Shown piece by piece: positions 41,228-52,382 of a DNA stretch of 64,000 bases. Origin of the DNA: Chaetoceros tenuissimus (Eukaryota > Bacillariophyta > Thalassiosirophyceae > Chaetocerotales > Chaetocerotaceae); NCBI GenBank assembly GCA_021927905.1, contig BLLK01000049.1:53073-117072 (forward strand), written 5' to 3'. The translations under genes were made by a program, and so were the position numbers. The stretch's first letter is position 1. Each line of letters begins with the position of its first letter. The notes beneath the pieces were generated by a model. That model made no database searches and was not told the DNA's origin. It saw only the letters and a program-made list of their open reading frames with translations.

Positions 41228-41782
41228 CTATTTAATCTCCTTCAAAGTGATTTTAAAATGCAAATCAGCATTTGGAGGAATCTCTGGACTTGCACCTCGC
41301 TTTCCATATCCCAATTTCGAAGGAACAAACAATTGCCGTTTGCCTCCAACTTTCATATTGAGTACTCCTTGATCCCATCCCTTTATAACTTCACCTAGTC
41401 CTAGAGTAAACTCAAATGAAGATGCCTTATCAAAAGTAGTCCCATCATCTAGCTTTCCTTCATATTTGACCACGACTGTATCGCCATCTTTAGCAGGTTC
41501 ACCTTTGCCTTCTTTAATGTCTGTAATTTCAACCTGTGCTTCAGGCTCACGTTCTGGCATCGGATCACCGGCAACTAAAAAACTCTGACCATTTTGAATC
41601 AATTTTCCAGAAGAGACAGCCTTCTTCAATGAATTCTTGATGAGATTTGCCTTGTCGTATTCAAATTCACTCTTGAGATATTTTGTGATGGCACTTCTAG
41701 AAACTCCGTTGGCACCAGGCGGCGTGTTCCTTATCGCTGCGATAATCATGTCTTGAAGAGATTTCTTTTTCGTACCAGCCAT
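41228..41782 (-). CDS. FKBP-type peptidyl-prolyl isomerase with N-terminal linker-histone (H15) domain
   Basis: 184 residues, intact. Residues 6-72 match the winged-helix globular domain of histone H1/H5 (LQDMIIAAIRNTPPGANGVSRSAITKYL ends at about 35, then SLKKAVSSGKLIQNGQSFLV). Residues 85-184 are a full FKBP domain (VVVKYEGKLDDGTTFD, GEVIKGWDQGVLNMKVGG, GYGKRGASPEIPPNADLHF), with the active-site aromatic and IPP loop present. The combination predicts a nuclear, DNA- or chromatin-bound prolyl isomerase, comparable in logic to nuclear FKBPs that act on histones. It is divergent from the secreted-protein gene at 42103, 320 bases away. Confidence 0.88.
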   Translation of the reverse strand: MAGTKKKSLQDMIIAAIRNTPPGANGVSRSAITKYLKSEFEYDKANLIKNSLKKAVSSGKLIQNGQSFLVAGDPMPEREPEAQVEITDIKEGKGEPAKDGDTVVVKYEGKLDDGTTFDKASSFEFTLGLGEVIKGWDQGVLNMKVGGKRQLFVPSKLGYGKRGASPEIPPNADLHFKITLKEIK

Positions 41783-42102
41783 CTTGAGTAGAATAGAGTA
41801 TATTATATATTTCTATTTGATGGTTTTGTGTTGTCTATTGGTTGTCATAACTAAGGTATCTAACATCTCATTTTGTTGTTTCATTTTCATTTTCATTTGT
41901 GCTTTGTGCTCGTTGCTCGTTGCATGTCGTCTCCTCGTCGTTTCTGTCGGATCCGATTTCATTTTTGACTAATTTGGTCATGAGATTTTCTGGGACTGAC
42001 TGTTCCCATCCATCAAGTCGTCGAGAAACTCTTCTCACTTTTATTCGGGCTCTACAAAAATCAATTCATGTCATATCCTTTCCACTTATTCCATAAATCA
42101 AC
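41783..42102. promoter_or_regulatory. divergent promoter region
   Basis: 320 bases between the FKBP gene and a secreted-protein gene. It holds T-rich tracts and repeated TTTCATTT words; no defined motif was recognised. Confidence 0.3.
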
Positions 42103-43371
42103 ATGAATATCCTCACAGCTGTAATATTATACTTAGCCACACTAGCCAATGCTACAAAGGTTCACAAGAGTCATGACCTCCAAAAAGAAATGATGGCTCG
42201 TATTGAAAATCGTATACGAAAGAAAACTGGACGACCTCTATCATCTCCTAGAAACCAAGCTCTCACAAGAAATGAAGATGGCGATGACGATGACTACTAT
42301 ACAGGATTTATTCTAGACGGTATTGTATCTCAGCAGTGTGCAGCCACAACAGCAATTGCATTCTACAATCCCAAGATTTACAACGACGAAGCATTTGACG
42401 AAATTTTCAATGGCATCATTGACCAAGACCCAGATTTCGTATTGTGCTCGAATGGCTCATGTGATACATTTCAAAAGAACTGTGAAACCTACGGTGGGCA
42501 ATTTGTAACTGCAAACATTACCTATTACACAGACACATGTGATGTAGATTTTCGAGATGTCAATTATCCTCTTTGCATAGGTTGGGATTGCGATGAAACC
42601 GAAGTTCAAGATTTTATCAATTACATTGCACTTACACCAACTTGTGATGATGATGATCAAAATATACCTATTACAACATATGGAGGGCCAATCGTTGATT
42701 CATATCCTAATGATACAAATGATGTGTGCTATGTGGACATGTTCAATCTATTCTTCTTTACAGAAGTATATGGAAATGATATCGACAAGTTTGACTTTGA
42801 AAATGTAGACGAGAGTTTTTGTGAAGCAAACAATGGTATTGTATTGACTACCACCATTCAAGATACTACAAAGCAAAATGGCAATGATCTATGCACAAGC
42901 GTGACAGACGTTTCGCTTTGCTATTCGGATTCATGCAGTGCCAGTGAGGCAAAAACCATGCTTGAGTACTATTTCAATGATGTGAATGTACTAAGTGAAG
43001 AAGAAGGATGCGAGAGCTTGGATGTCACGATTGCTACTACTGCGCCTACTATTTCACCTTCTGCTTCCATTGCACCTAGTATTTTAACTTCTGCTTCCAT
43101 TGCTCCTACAATCTCTTCACCTTTCGACAAGACATCTAGTATTTTACCTTCTGCTTCCATTGCACCTAGTATTTTACCTTCTGCTTCCATTGCTCCTACA
43201 ATTTCTTCACCTTTCGACAAGACATCCAAAAGTTCAAAGTCGAAAAAGAGTTCGAAATCCAAAAAGGCAAAGTCCAAAAAGTCAAGCAAAGGCTCTAAAG
43301 CATACAGCAAAGATTCAAAATCCAGTAGGGATTCCAAGTCTCGCAAGGATTCCAAGAGTGAGAAAAGTTGA
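42103..43371 (+). CDS. secreted Cys-rich protein with silaffin-like Lys/Ser tail (family member 2)
   Basis: 422 residues from ATG 42103. Residues 1-17 form a signal peptide (MNILTAVILYLATLANA). The Cys-rich module is closely related to the one at 25263: SQQCAATTA, NGSCDTFQ, DVNYPLCIGWDCDETEV, SYPNDTNDVCYVDM, LTTTIQDT, EEEGC. It is followed by a tandemly duplicated SASIAPSIL/SPFDKTS linker (about 43069-43230). The last 55 residues are almost only Ser, Lys and Asp (KSSKSKKSSKSKK, KDSKSSRDSK). Such SK-rich tails resemble silaffins, whose lysines and serines are modified and bind silica. A cell-wall role is inferred from composition and secretion only. Confidence 0.8.
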   Translation: MNILTAVILYLATLANATKVHKSHDLQKEMMARIENRIRKKTGRPLSSPRNQALTRNEDGDDDDYYTGFILDGIVSQQCAATTAIAFYNPKIYNDEAFDEIFNGIIDQDPDFVLCSNGSCDTFQKNCETYGGQFVTANITYYTDTCDVDFRDVNYPLCIGWDCDETEVQDFINYIALTPTCDDDDQNIPITTYGGPIVDSYPNDTNDVCYVDMFNLFFFTEVYGNDIDKFDFENVDESFCEANNGIVLTTTIQDTTKQNGNDLCTSVTDVSLCYSDSCSASEAKTMLEYYFNDVNVLSEEEGCESLDVTIATTAPTISPSASIAPSILTSASIAPTISSPFDKTSSILPSASIAPSILPSASIAPTISSPFDKTSKSSKSKKSSKSKKAKSKKSSKGSKAYSKDSKSSRDSKSRKDSKSEKS

Positions 43372-43602
43372 AAGTTTTGAGTATATATATAGCAGCAGAT
43401 TCTAGACAATGCGACCAGGCGCTGTATATTTGAAAATAAAATAAGTTCAGTTTATATGCATCGTTTTCAAAATCAAGAATTATTTATGATTACATTATAG
43501 CTATGATGAAATCAATGATAAGTCTTCTAGATATGTACTGCGAAAAATGATGCGTATCAATTTGAGATAGAAATGCCATACAATTTACCAACGTCACCGA
43601 AA

Positions 43603-45907
43603 TTATACAGTCACTTTAACACAATGAAGCTTGATGTTATCACAGTAACTTCCTCGACAAGCTATACCATTCACAAAATACCCTCCAGTACATTTGTAAT
43701 TTGAACGAAGTCCATCCTGTTCCTCAGAGTAAAAACTTCTCCATCCCTGAGAGCTTTTGTCGACTTGGTAGATGCTACTTGCTTTGAATGGAACACAATA
43801 GAGATGCATATTGTCGCAATACCTTCCAGTACATTTGATCCTTACCACAAGATAGTTTTGGGGACACATGCGATATCCACTTCTTTCTTCTGAAAATGGG
43901 CCGATCCAAACTCCCATAGCAAAGTTTAGCTTAAGAGAGAGCATTGGGGAATACACAAGAGACTTTTTATCACAATAGCGTCCACCGCATTGAATGGCAT
44001 TGATTGGGCCTCGAACTGATAGGCCACCAGATTCTTCACTGAACCATGGACTCACTCTGTATTGCTGATGTATGAACCAATCCTGATCACGGCCATATAC
44101 AAGTTTTACACAGTGTAGCTTGATATTATTGCAGTATCGCCCTGTACAGGCCATACCATTCACAAAATAACCTGCAGCGCATTTGTAATCAGGTGCTAAA
44201 CCATCTTGTTCCTCAGAAAAGAATGCTGGTCTCCAACCTTGAGAACGTTCGTCTATGTTATACGAACTCCCTGTCTTGAATGGAGTACAATAAAGAGTCA
44301 AGTTATCACAGTAACTTCCACTACATTTGATCCTTGAAACTATACTGTTGGTTGGAACCAAATTCTTCCGAGAAGGAACCAACTTTGACTGTCTTGGAAT
44401 AGTCGAGAGAAGAAGAGAGAGATTCGCTAATTACGAGGGACTTGTTATCACAATAAAGTCCACCGCATTGAATGGCATTGATTGGAGCTTGTACTGAAAG
44501 GCCTCCAGATTCTTCACTGAACCACGGACTAACAGAGTAGTCTACGAATAATGATTCTTCTTCAAAACTGATATAAATGACTTTTACACAGTGTAGCTTG
44601 ACATTATCACAGAATCGTCCTTCACAGGAAATGCCATTCACAACATAATCCCTGGTATTTTCATCACACCATTGGGACCCTAACCCTTCCTCAGAAACGG
44701 ATTTTGTTGTAATTTGAGTGCTTTCGTCTACATTGTACAACCTATACCTCACAAAAGGAGAACAATAGAGAGTCATGTTGTCGCAGTGTTTTCCACTGCA
44801 CTTGATCCTATTCACAACCATGTTACTAGGACAAAAACGTTGTCCCTTCTCTTCTTCGGAGAATGGACCAACTTTGACTGTCTTATGACCATTTAGACTA
44901 AAAGAGAGCGAAGGATCAGTCCAGAGATACTTGGTACCACAGTATTCATGATTATATCTATACGTGCTGCTATAATCAGGTCTCCTGCATCCAAGACCAA
45001 AGATTGGACCAAATACTGGTGACATCCCGTTTTGTGAGTCACTATTGAAGTAATCAGACTTATCGTATTGAAATTTAGGCTCTCCGAGATCATTTGGATC
45101 ATCTTTCCACCAATCGACTGTTAGTAAAAGAGATCTTTTCCCATCATGTCTATTATGGTTAGAATTCCAGTTGTCGACCAAATTCATAAACTCTTCATCT
45201 GCACGAAAGAATTCAAGGTCAAAGTTGAGTAATCTTTCTGTATAAGAACGGACTGTATTGAATTTTGATGCCTCCGAGAAAAAGACAGGCACGTAGACAA
45301 GAAGGGCAGTTGCGATGCTCTCATGGTCAGACGGCAAAGGGTAGGTAAAGTTTCTCAGGTATTGCAAAGACTGAAAGAAACCATCGATATTCAATTCTTC
45401 ATCTTGGAGAGGTAGTCCATCTTGTATGTTGTAATGTGAATTGATGGGAAGTTCCAACGACTGTCTTCCAGTTGTTTCATCAATGTCAGATCTTGTTGTA
45501 CTATCAAAGCAGTCTTTGAAAATGAAACTCTGTCCTTGAGTGTTTGTCCATCCTACAAAGTGAAGGTCCTCTGATTGAAATATCAAATGGAACTGTGTTC
45601 CTTGTTTGATTTCCATTTCAATAGCAAAAAGTGTAGAGACGATATCATCTCTACGAGAAACTGCATTAGATAAAGTTCTTGAATCATCTTTGACATATGA
45701 AGAAACTTGAATTGGATTATCATCTGCAAAATGGGTACGAATAGCCCAGAGGCATGAGACGTAATCTTCATATGTCACAGAGAGCTGGTGGCCATTAGTA
45801 TCATTATTGTCCCCAATAACGATGTTATGAATAATATCATATGCACTAGAGAAAGCAAGGCTGCTAACCAAGAGAACAGCACGTAACAAAAAGTCTGAAA
45901 GCTTCAT
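43603..45907 (-). CDS. secreted protein with eight CxGxxCDN repeats, one frame break
   Basis: ATG 45907 gives a signal peptide (MKLSDFLLRAVLLVSSLAFSSA); an upstream in-frame ATG at 46072 would hide it. The first 300 residues are globular and unrecognised. After that come repeats of about 60 residues centred on C-x-G-x-x-C-[DN]-[NK]-x2-L-x-C. Examples are CSGKHCDN, CEGRFCDN, CGGLYCDN, CSGSYCDN, CTGRYCNN, CGGRYCDK, CTGRYCDN and CRGSYCDN, each preceded by SEE..G. The eight units follow an A-B-C, A-B-C, A-B order. The frame shifts near 44359-44369, within FSEE, and continues in another frame to 43603. A single indel explains it, so the gene is either recently broken or miscalled. Extracellular binding or structural role is likely. 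Confidence 0.7.
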
Positions 45908-46548
45908 TCTTTCTTTTGACTCTACTGTTATGAAACACTTGCAAATTCGATCTTCTTTCAGACGAGCAGTTTTCCAGTTAATCAAAAGAGTGAGTATTTC
46001 CTTGGCAGACAATGACAATTTTTCATAGAAGCAAGCGAGCAAGACGACTCGAGCAAGTACGTTTTCATTCAAGACTCCAGGAACTGCAACCCATAACCCA
46101 TTCCGTCATTTTCAACGGTGCGCTTTTAACACAAAACTCGTAGTCTTTTTCTCTTTGCAAGACTGAAAGAACACAATGAAAGATTTTATATATCTTTATG
46201 TTTTACTGCATGCGTGCATCATACATGTTATAAATTTTACTGGGAGTGGATTTATTAAAGAAATTAATGATTACTTGAGATTTTTCTCGCATGCATGTGG
46301 TTTATAAATATTTCTTTGTTTCGGTTCACATTTTTAATTTCAAATAGAAAAGTGAAGATAGACTGTCCGTTATTTCAACAGTTATCCAGCTAAATTTGTA
46401 TAATTTTGCATCAAAATCAAAATGACGTTTTTACACACGACACATACTTTCCCTCTGTGCCATTTTTTTGAAATCTTTTCTGTGCCATTCTATCTGCTCA
46501 CTTTTTCACATCCTTTGATATACAATTGCAATTAATAACGTAATCAAC
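45908..46548. other. divergent intergenic region
   Basis: 641 bases between the CxGxxCDN-repeat gene and the secreted-protein gene at 46549. AT-rich, with ATGCATG-type words near 46206-46220 and 46290. No gene, RNA or clear motif is seen. Confidence 0.35.
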
Positions 46549-47949
46549 ATGAAGATATTTACATCTATAGTCGCTTCCATATTACTTGCAGAAAATGCAG
46601 CTGCGAATTCAAATGCTGGCGGACATCTCTATCAGCAAATGATTGATCATTTGAACATTGGAGATGAAAATAATGGTGAACCTTCAACTCCGGAGCAAGC
46701 TTATGATGCCTTGCCGGATGATCCATATTATTCATCCTCCTATTATGGAGATGGAAACTACTACAACGAGACTGAAGACTATTCATACTACAACATGTAT
46801 AACTTCTTTCCAGACGGACTTATTTCTCAAAACTGCGATGCAACTTCCAAATTAGCTATTGCAAATAATCAAATCATGGATGCATACTTTGAAACATTTG
46901 TGGGAACAACTTATGAAGGAACCACTGTAGAGTTTTGTCAAGATGGTACATGTGATCAGTTTGAAAAGACTTGCAAACAATACGGAGGTAAATTCGTATC
47001 AGTGAGCTATGATATCGGTGGAGAATTATGTCCTGCTATCTCCTACAGAAATGAACCTGTGTGTCTAGGATGGGATTGTGGTGTACGCGAAGTTGGTTCT
47101 GTAGTAGAATATTTTGCACAGATGGAAGCAGAATATCAAGGTCAAGCTGGCCAGTGCGAACCTAAGAACATTGAATACACTCCACATGATTCGATCATTG
47201 ACTTTTATCCAGAAAATGCATCTTTGCAGTGCTTTGAAGATATGGTCAACATTTTTGGGCTTTCATTTGTATACAATAGCGACGTATTCCAAAACATTAC
47301 ATTGGGAGCTGACGATGTATCTGACCAAGACTATGAAATGCTTGAGGGAATCTGTGAATCTTCTGGAGGTATCATTACAAATGGAAGCATGAAGAGTCAA
47401 AATAGTGAATGCACCTATTTCAGCGATAAGCCTGTATGCGTTGCACCAATATGCACTACCTCTGGAGCTATCAATACCATCAATTACTTCTTCAATACTG
47501 TAAACATCTTTGCTGAACCAGATATTTGTGGAACCTTTTCAGCAACACTTGATCCGTTCGATAATGCAATTGTATGGAATGAGGAGGGACCAATTGCGAT
47601 AAATGAGGAAGCACCATTGCCAGCAATAGAACCAAAGCCAGAAGCTCCAGTCGATCCAGTTCCGGAAGAAATGACGAAGCCAGAGGCTCCAGTAGATCCT
47701 GTTCCAGATGTACCAAACGACATAGAAGATGGAGATCCAATTGTAATCGATGAAGAAGAAACACCTGTGGTACAGCCAAAACCTGAATCACCAGTAGTAG
47801 AGGATGATGGAGAACAAAAGGTATACGATCCATTTGGAAAGCCAAAGAGCCTCAAGAGTCCAAAGTCTCCTAAAAGTCCAAAGAGTAGCAAGAGTATGCA
47901 ATTGAAATCAAGCAAAAGTGGAAAGTCAGCTTCTGTTAGGACAAGTTAG
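46549..47949 (+). CDS. secreted Cys-rich protein with Pro/Glu linker and Lys/Ser tail (family member 3)
   Basis: 466 residues. Residues 1-19 are a signal peptide (MKIFTSIVASILLAENAAA). A Tyr/Asp/Ser-rich segment precedes the same Cys-rich module as in the genes at 25263 and 42103: SQNCDATSKLA, DGTCDQFEKTC, EPVCLGWDCG, DFYPENASLQCFEDM, ICESSGG, KPVCVAPIC. It is the most divergent of the three. The linker repeats KPEAPVDPVPE units. The C-terminus is SPKSPKSPKSSKSMQLKSSK, a short silaffin-like Lys/Ser tail. Like its relatives it is predicted to be exported, perhaps to the frustule. Confidence 0.78.
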   Translation: MKIFTSIVASILLAENAAANSNAGGHLYQQMIDHLNIGDENNGEPSTPEQAYDALPDDPYYSSSYYGDGNYYNETEDYSYYNMYNFFPDGLISQNCDATSKLAIANNQIMDAYFETFVGTTYEGTTVEFCQDGTCDQFEKTCKQYGGKFVSVSYDIGGELCPAISYRNEPVCLGWDCGVREVGSVVEYFAQMEAEYQGQAGQCEPKNIEYTPHDSIIDFYPENASLQCFEDMVNIFGLSFVYNSDVFQNITLGADDVSDQDYEMLEGICESSGGIITNGSMKSQNSECTYFSDKPVCVAPICTTSGAINTINYFFNTVNIFAEPDICGTFSATLDPFDNAIVWNEEGPIAINEEAPLPAIEPKPEAPVDPVPEEMTKPEAPVDPVPDVPNDIEDGDPIVIDEEETPVVQPKPESPVVEDDGEQKVYDPFGKPKSLKSPKSPKSPKSSKSMQLKSSKSGKSASVRTS

Positions 47950-48355
47950 ATAAAAGATAAATAAATAATGCATGTATAGTATAATAATGGTAACAGTTCT
48001 AGGTATATGTTAAAGGAAAAGAAGAAGGGAACGAATTGAAAATGCCTCTTATAAGAAAGGTGCACGTAGAGCACAATTCTAAGAACTATTCGCAAACTTG
48101 AACTTTCACCATGTGCATTCCTTTACGTCTATGAATTTCCTTCTACTAAATGAAGCGCAATGATAAATCTCTTTTAATAAAGACTTTAACTTTAGTAACT
48201 TTGTATAGTTAGGGTTAATATCAGCTTCACTCGCAGACCTCATTTTAGATGGTGATGCAGATCATCCAACAAACCTTTCTCATCCATATTTATTTATTTC
48301 TCATTCATGTTATGCTTAGTTACACACGCCCATCCACTTCTTACACTTCATACAC
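47950..48355. other. convergent intergenic region
   Basis: 406 bases between the 3' ends of the secreted-protein gene (plus) and EBP2 (minus). It contains a short telomere-like AGTTAGGGTTAA at about 48208-48219. Nothing else is seen. Confidence 0.4.
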
Positions 48356-49608
48356 CTATCGCCTCGCCTTGGATGCATCACGTGCACGCTTTCCCTTACG
48401 TTTATTAGCCCCAGCCTTTTGTCCTCCAGCAAAGTTTCCTTTCGGATTATATCCACTCATATCATTCATGGACTTTGCATCATTCTGTTTAAATCTGCCT
48501 CTCTTTCCACCATGACCATATTTCTTGTTGGCAGCCATACGTTTCTTATTCGGCCCATTCATTCTATTAAGATAATCATCATCATCATCTCTAACTCTTC
48601 CTCCTCCCACTCTAGAATTCGCAGCAGTATCAGCCCAATCCTGTACATCCTTCATGTGTTGCTTTTTCGACTTTGCCTTTTCAGCTAATCTATGTGCATG
48701 TTTTTCTTTTGCTCTAAGTTTTTGTTCTCTATTGGATTTACGTTGTTCGAATGCTTCCATTTTCTTTGATTCGAAAATGAGTCTATCCTTGACCATTGCC
48801 ATGTGTGCTATAGAAAGAGAAAAGAGAGAGAAGAAGAAGTGTTTGTAAGTAAGTAAGCTCAACAATAAAAGTATTCATGTTCACATTCTTCAATCAACAG
48901 TAACTCACCATCCGTCTTTACCATCTCTGCAAAAAAGTCTTCAGGTCTAGTAAAAGGAATATCAAACTTGTGACACTCTTTTCTAGCAAGATGAACAGCA
49001 TCCAAAGCCAAATTATAAAAGGCAACTTCACGTTTCAAATCATCGTGTACCATGATGGGCTGTCCTTCTGCATCGAGAGTTCCAAATGGTAGCGGAGTAG
49101 ACGGTACAATATCGAATTTTTCTGGCCATTGTAGTGCAGCGTGTTCTGTAAGGAGAGTGTTTGTAACTGATGCGAGAGCTTTTTCATTTGAGATTCCTCT
49201 TTTAATAATTGGCTTCTTTTGAGTCTCTTCCTCTTCTTCTTCTTCAGATTCAGATCCAGATTCAGATTGATCGTCTTCATCCTCTTCTTGCTCGTCTTCT
49301 TCTTGTCCCTCTTGCTCTTCTTCACTGTCTTCATCATCTTCATCATTCTCTCCCTGATCAACAGAATTCAATTTAAGTTTATCAAAGACGCCATCAGCAA
49401 TGGCCTGTCGTAAAGCTTTGGCTTCAGCATTCCATTCTTGAATTTCATCCTCTTCGCCGTCACTCATGGCATCGATTTGTTCCAAAGTGACTCTTTCACT
49501 TTGATAATTGATTTCATCTTCTGACGATTCTGGAGATTCAGATGGAGAAGGAGAAGGAGGGGGTGCCTGCTTCTTTGTCTTTGATTTAGATTTTTGTTTC
49601 TTGGCCAT
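48356..49608 (-). CDS. EBP2: rRNA-processing protein EBP2 (EBNA1BP2 homologue)
   Basis: Nucleolar factor for 27S pre-rRNA processing and 60S ribosome assembly. Exon 1 is 49608-48909 and exon 2 is 48807-48356, joined in phase 1 by a 101-nt intron (GTGAGT donor, TCTATAG acceptor). The join yields EMVKTD-A-HMAMVKDRL, matching the family hallmark AEMxKTDxHMxKVRxKL. Exon 1 has a Lys-rich start and a very acidic central stretch, then WPEKFDI and the FYNLALDAVHLA block with IPFTRPEDFFAEM. Exon 2 is Lys/Arg-rich, ending GKRARDASKARR, a nucleolar-type basic tail. The residues just after 48909 in the exon 1 frame are intron. Confidence 0.93.
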
Positions 49609-50008
49609 TATGTTTACTTTGTTACTTGTATAAGATGTAATTAAATGGAAGCTCTATTAGAAATAGAATTAACATGTAATATTCTAGAAGGTCTCATGTC
49701 TCATGTTTCATCATTTGAATGGCTTTCCGAAGAGATGCCCTATCCTTTGTTGGCTTGGGAGATATATAATTGGTCCTGTCAGTTTGAGTCGTATCTAGCA
49801 ATCTTTTTACAGACACTCTATTCAAGAAGATCCTACGACTTTAACCAATGACGTTTCTTTTTAATTCAAAGGTATGACGTATGTATGTGCTTGAACTCAT
49901 GTTACATCTTACATATTTTTGGAATCCATAAACTCTCATACTCTCTATCTGCTAGAACTACAAAATTATTTAAAGAGTTGCATAAACATAGTTCATATAA
50001 GAACAGTA
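49609..50008. promoter_or_regulatory. divergent promoter region
   Basis: 400 bases between EBP2 (minus) and the oxygenase-like gene (plus). It contains CCAATGACGTTT at about 49846-49857, joining a CCAAT box and a half CRE. A 68-codon ATG frame at 49645-49851 has no support. Confidence 0.35.
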
Positions 50009-52382
50009 ATGACAACGGCACTTACTCTTGACAACGACTCAGAATGGCTGAAGCCGTTTGACCTCGAATCTATGAAGATTCCACTGATTAGATTCACAAA
50101 AGCTGAATATGCAAAAAGAGGCTTGGATAGTTTTGGAAGAATTCCTGAAGAAGAACTCATTAAGGAACAAAAGGAAGCCGAGGAACGTCAGAGAAAATAT
50201 AATGAAGAAAACAAGGAAAAGATTCAACAGGAAAAAGAAGAACGAAAACGTCAAGAAATTGAAAAAGAAAAGAGAGAACAAAAGCAAAAGATGTGGGTGA
50301 AATCCTTTCAAAATACTCTTGATAGTATTCAAGGTGACTTTTGTACAGGCATTGATGTTACAGATAGAGTACCGTATTGTTCGCCGCAATTTACAATCAA
50401 TGGAATGAACAATGAAATTGTGGTATTTCCTTTACTTGATTCTCAAGCAAAAAAGATAAAGTCTTTAGCTACTAGGCAACTTACGCCGAACAAAAACGTT
50501 TCGATATTACATTGCGGAGATGTAAAGTTTCTAAATAATGAAAAATGGCAAAACACTGTACAAGATATTGTCATGGATTGTGCTTCTGACATTGGGATTC
50601 CGGAAAGCTTCTATAAAAACAGCGCTAGGAACAACTTGAAGGCTGTCTTTAGTCATCTTACTCTATATGAAGCGGCAGGTAGCCATGAAACAGATATACA
50701 TCACTTTCATTATGGAAACTCCATAAAAGGAAGCTTTGCCACGCTTTTTATTCAACTACCATCTGTTTATACTGGAGGTGAAGAAACATTCCTTCATCCA
50801 GAGACACGTTTACATAGAAAGACAAATTGTGGAGTCAATTCTCATCAAAAAGTATACGCTTCTGCTTTATATGACGGCTGTGATCATCTCATTACTCCTT
50901 TGCAAAGTGGATGGAAACTTTGCTTGATCTATACCATCATCGTTCATTCAAATCAGTACCAAAATATTCCTCTGCCAAATATTGTAAATCTACCTCGACA
51001 AGTAGGTACAGTAAAACAATTGATTGAAAAGTACTGGACAGACTTATTTCCGAAAAATCCGCATGTATACTTTCTTGATCATGCAGTGGAGCCTAGTCCA
51101 TCCAAAGAATCTTGTTATCCAAAAGTATTGAAATTCCAAAATCTACAGCACAAGGACAAAAGTATTGTTCAATTTCTCCAAAGTATGACCAATGAACGCG
51201 GAGAGCCACTATTGGATGTTTTCTTGGCTGTAATTTCAGCAAAAGAAGATGCTAACCCATTTTATTCAGATAATGACGACTATTCTTACAATGATAAACC
51301 AGAATGGAGAGAATGGAATGACTACCAAAGTTATTGGATTGGTCCAAAAGATGAAATCATTTCAACAAAAGACTTTGACCTAGACTTGAGATGGTCAGAT
51401 TCTTTGCTACCAGTAGAGGCCGAGAAAGATGGCAGCTGTTTTCTAGAAACACTTTTTGAAAGCTATGGAGATCATAGCAATGGATATGATGATAAACATG
51501 CCCGTTACTATCATCGAGCAGCAGTTGTCTTTTGGCCAAAATGTCTTGCCAGCTCTATCCTACGCACGAGTTGGGCTTGGGAATATCAATAAATCTGAGG
51601 CTTATTATTTTTCAAACCATGCCTCACCTTCCTTTCGACAAGAGTTTGCTGCAAATCTATTTCAAGGATATGAAAGATACTCCTATGGGAAGGATGAAGA
51701 AGACTTGATGCGTGTCATTAGTTTGGGCAATAGCCATATGATCAATGCTGCACTCAAATATCATAGCAATCGAGGGCTTGCAAATGTATCCTTTACCAAT
51801 ACAATGAGCAAAGTTGTTCTACAATATCATTCCACGATTTCAAAAGAAGCCGTTACCAAACTGATACAAACAACTCTCAGCAGACCATTAGGTATGAAGG
51901 AGTATAAATGGAAGTATGTATCCATCGTTTTGGGGTTTCTGCGTTCCATCCAAAATTTATCTTCATTGGATTTGTATAATGAGGTCAAGAAATCAATCAT
52001 AATTGGCTTACAGGAGAGCAAGTATGTCTCTATTAAAGATTTGAAAGAGGATCATATCTTTTCACTGGTCATTATTGCATATCAAGTGGATAAAGTCATT
52101 CTCTTTTCGTGGAGTTGCAAAAAGATTATAGAAGAAAAGACAGATATACTATCCTCACTATTGGAATTTCTATGTAGATTTAAAAGTGAAGAATCATTCC
52201 TGGACCATGCGTGCATTAGAGAATTTGCAACTGCAAGGTTGCAACAATTGGAACAGTCGTCATTAGAGGAAGATGATTCATTGAAAGCGAAATATGAAAT
52301 GGAGAAGGAGATATTGACAGCTACTTTCGAGAACAGAGATTCTATGAAACGCATGCCGAAGAGGAGGAAACATGAAATCTAG
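50009..52382 (+). pseudogene. 2OG-Fe(II) oxygenase-like protein, one frame break
   Basis: ATG 50009 was chosen; the track upstream of it uses a non-ATG start. Residues 40-95 are a charged coiled coil (Glu/Lys-rich). A prolyl-4-hydroxylase-like double-stranded beta-helix follows: SHLTLYEAAGSHETD, SFATLFIQLPSVYTGGEETF, then YDGCDHLITPLQSGWKLCLIY with the distal iron His and the 2OG-binding basic residue. The usual HxD iron ligand pair appears as HFH. The frame breaks near 51536-51560, after YYHRAAVVFWPK; the sequence continues in another frame from about LSYARVGLGNINKSEA to 52382. The C-terminal part is helical and unrecognised. Related large oxygenase genes occur in fungi, I believe, but no substrate can be given. 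Confidence 0.6.

Noticed and set aside
49645..49851. 68-codon ATG frame between EBP2 and the oxygenase-like gene
   Set aside because: No domain or signal, and it lies within a divergent promoter region.
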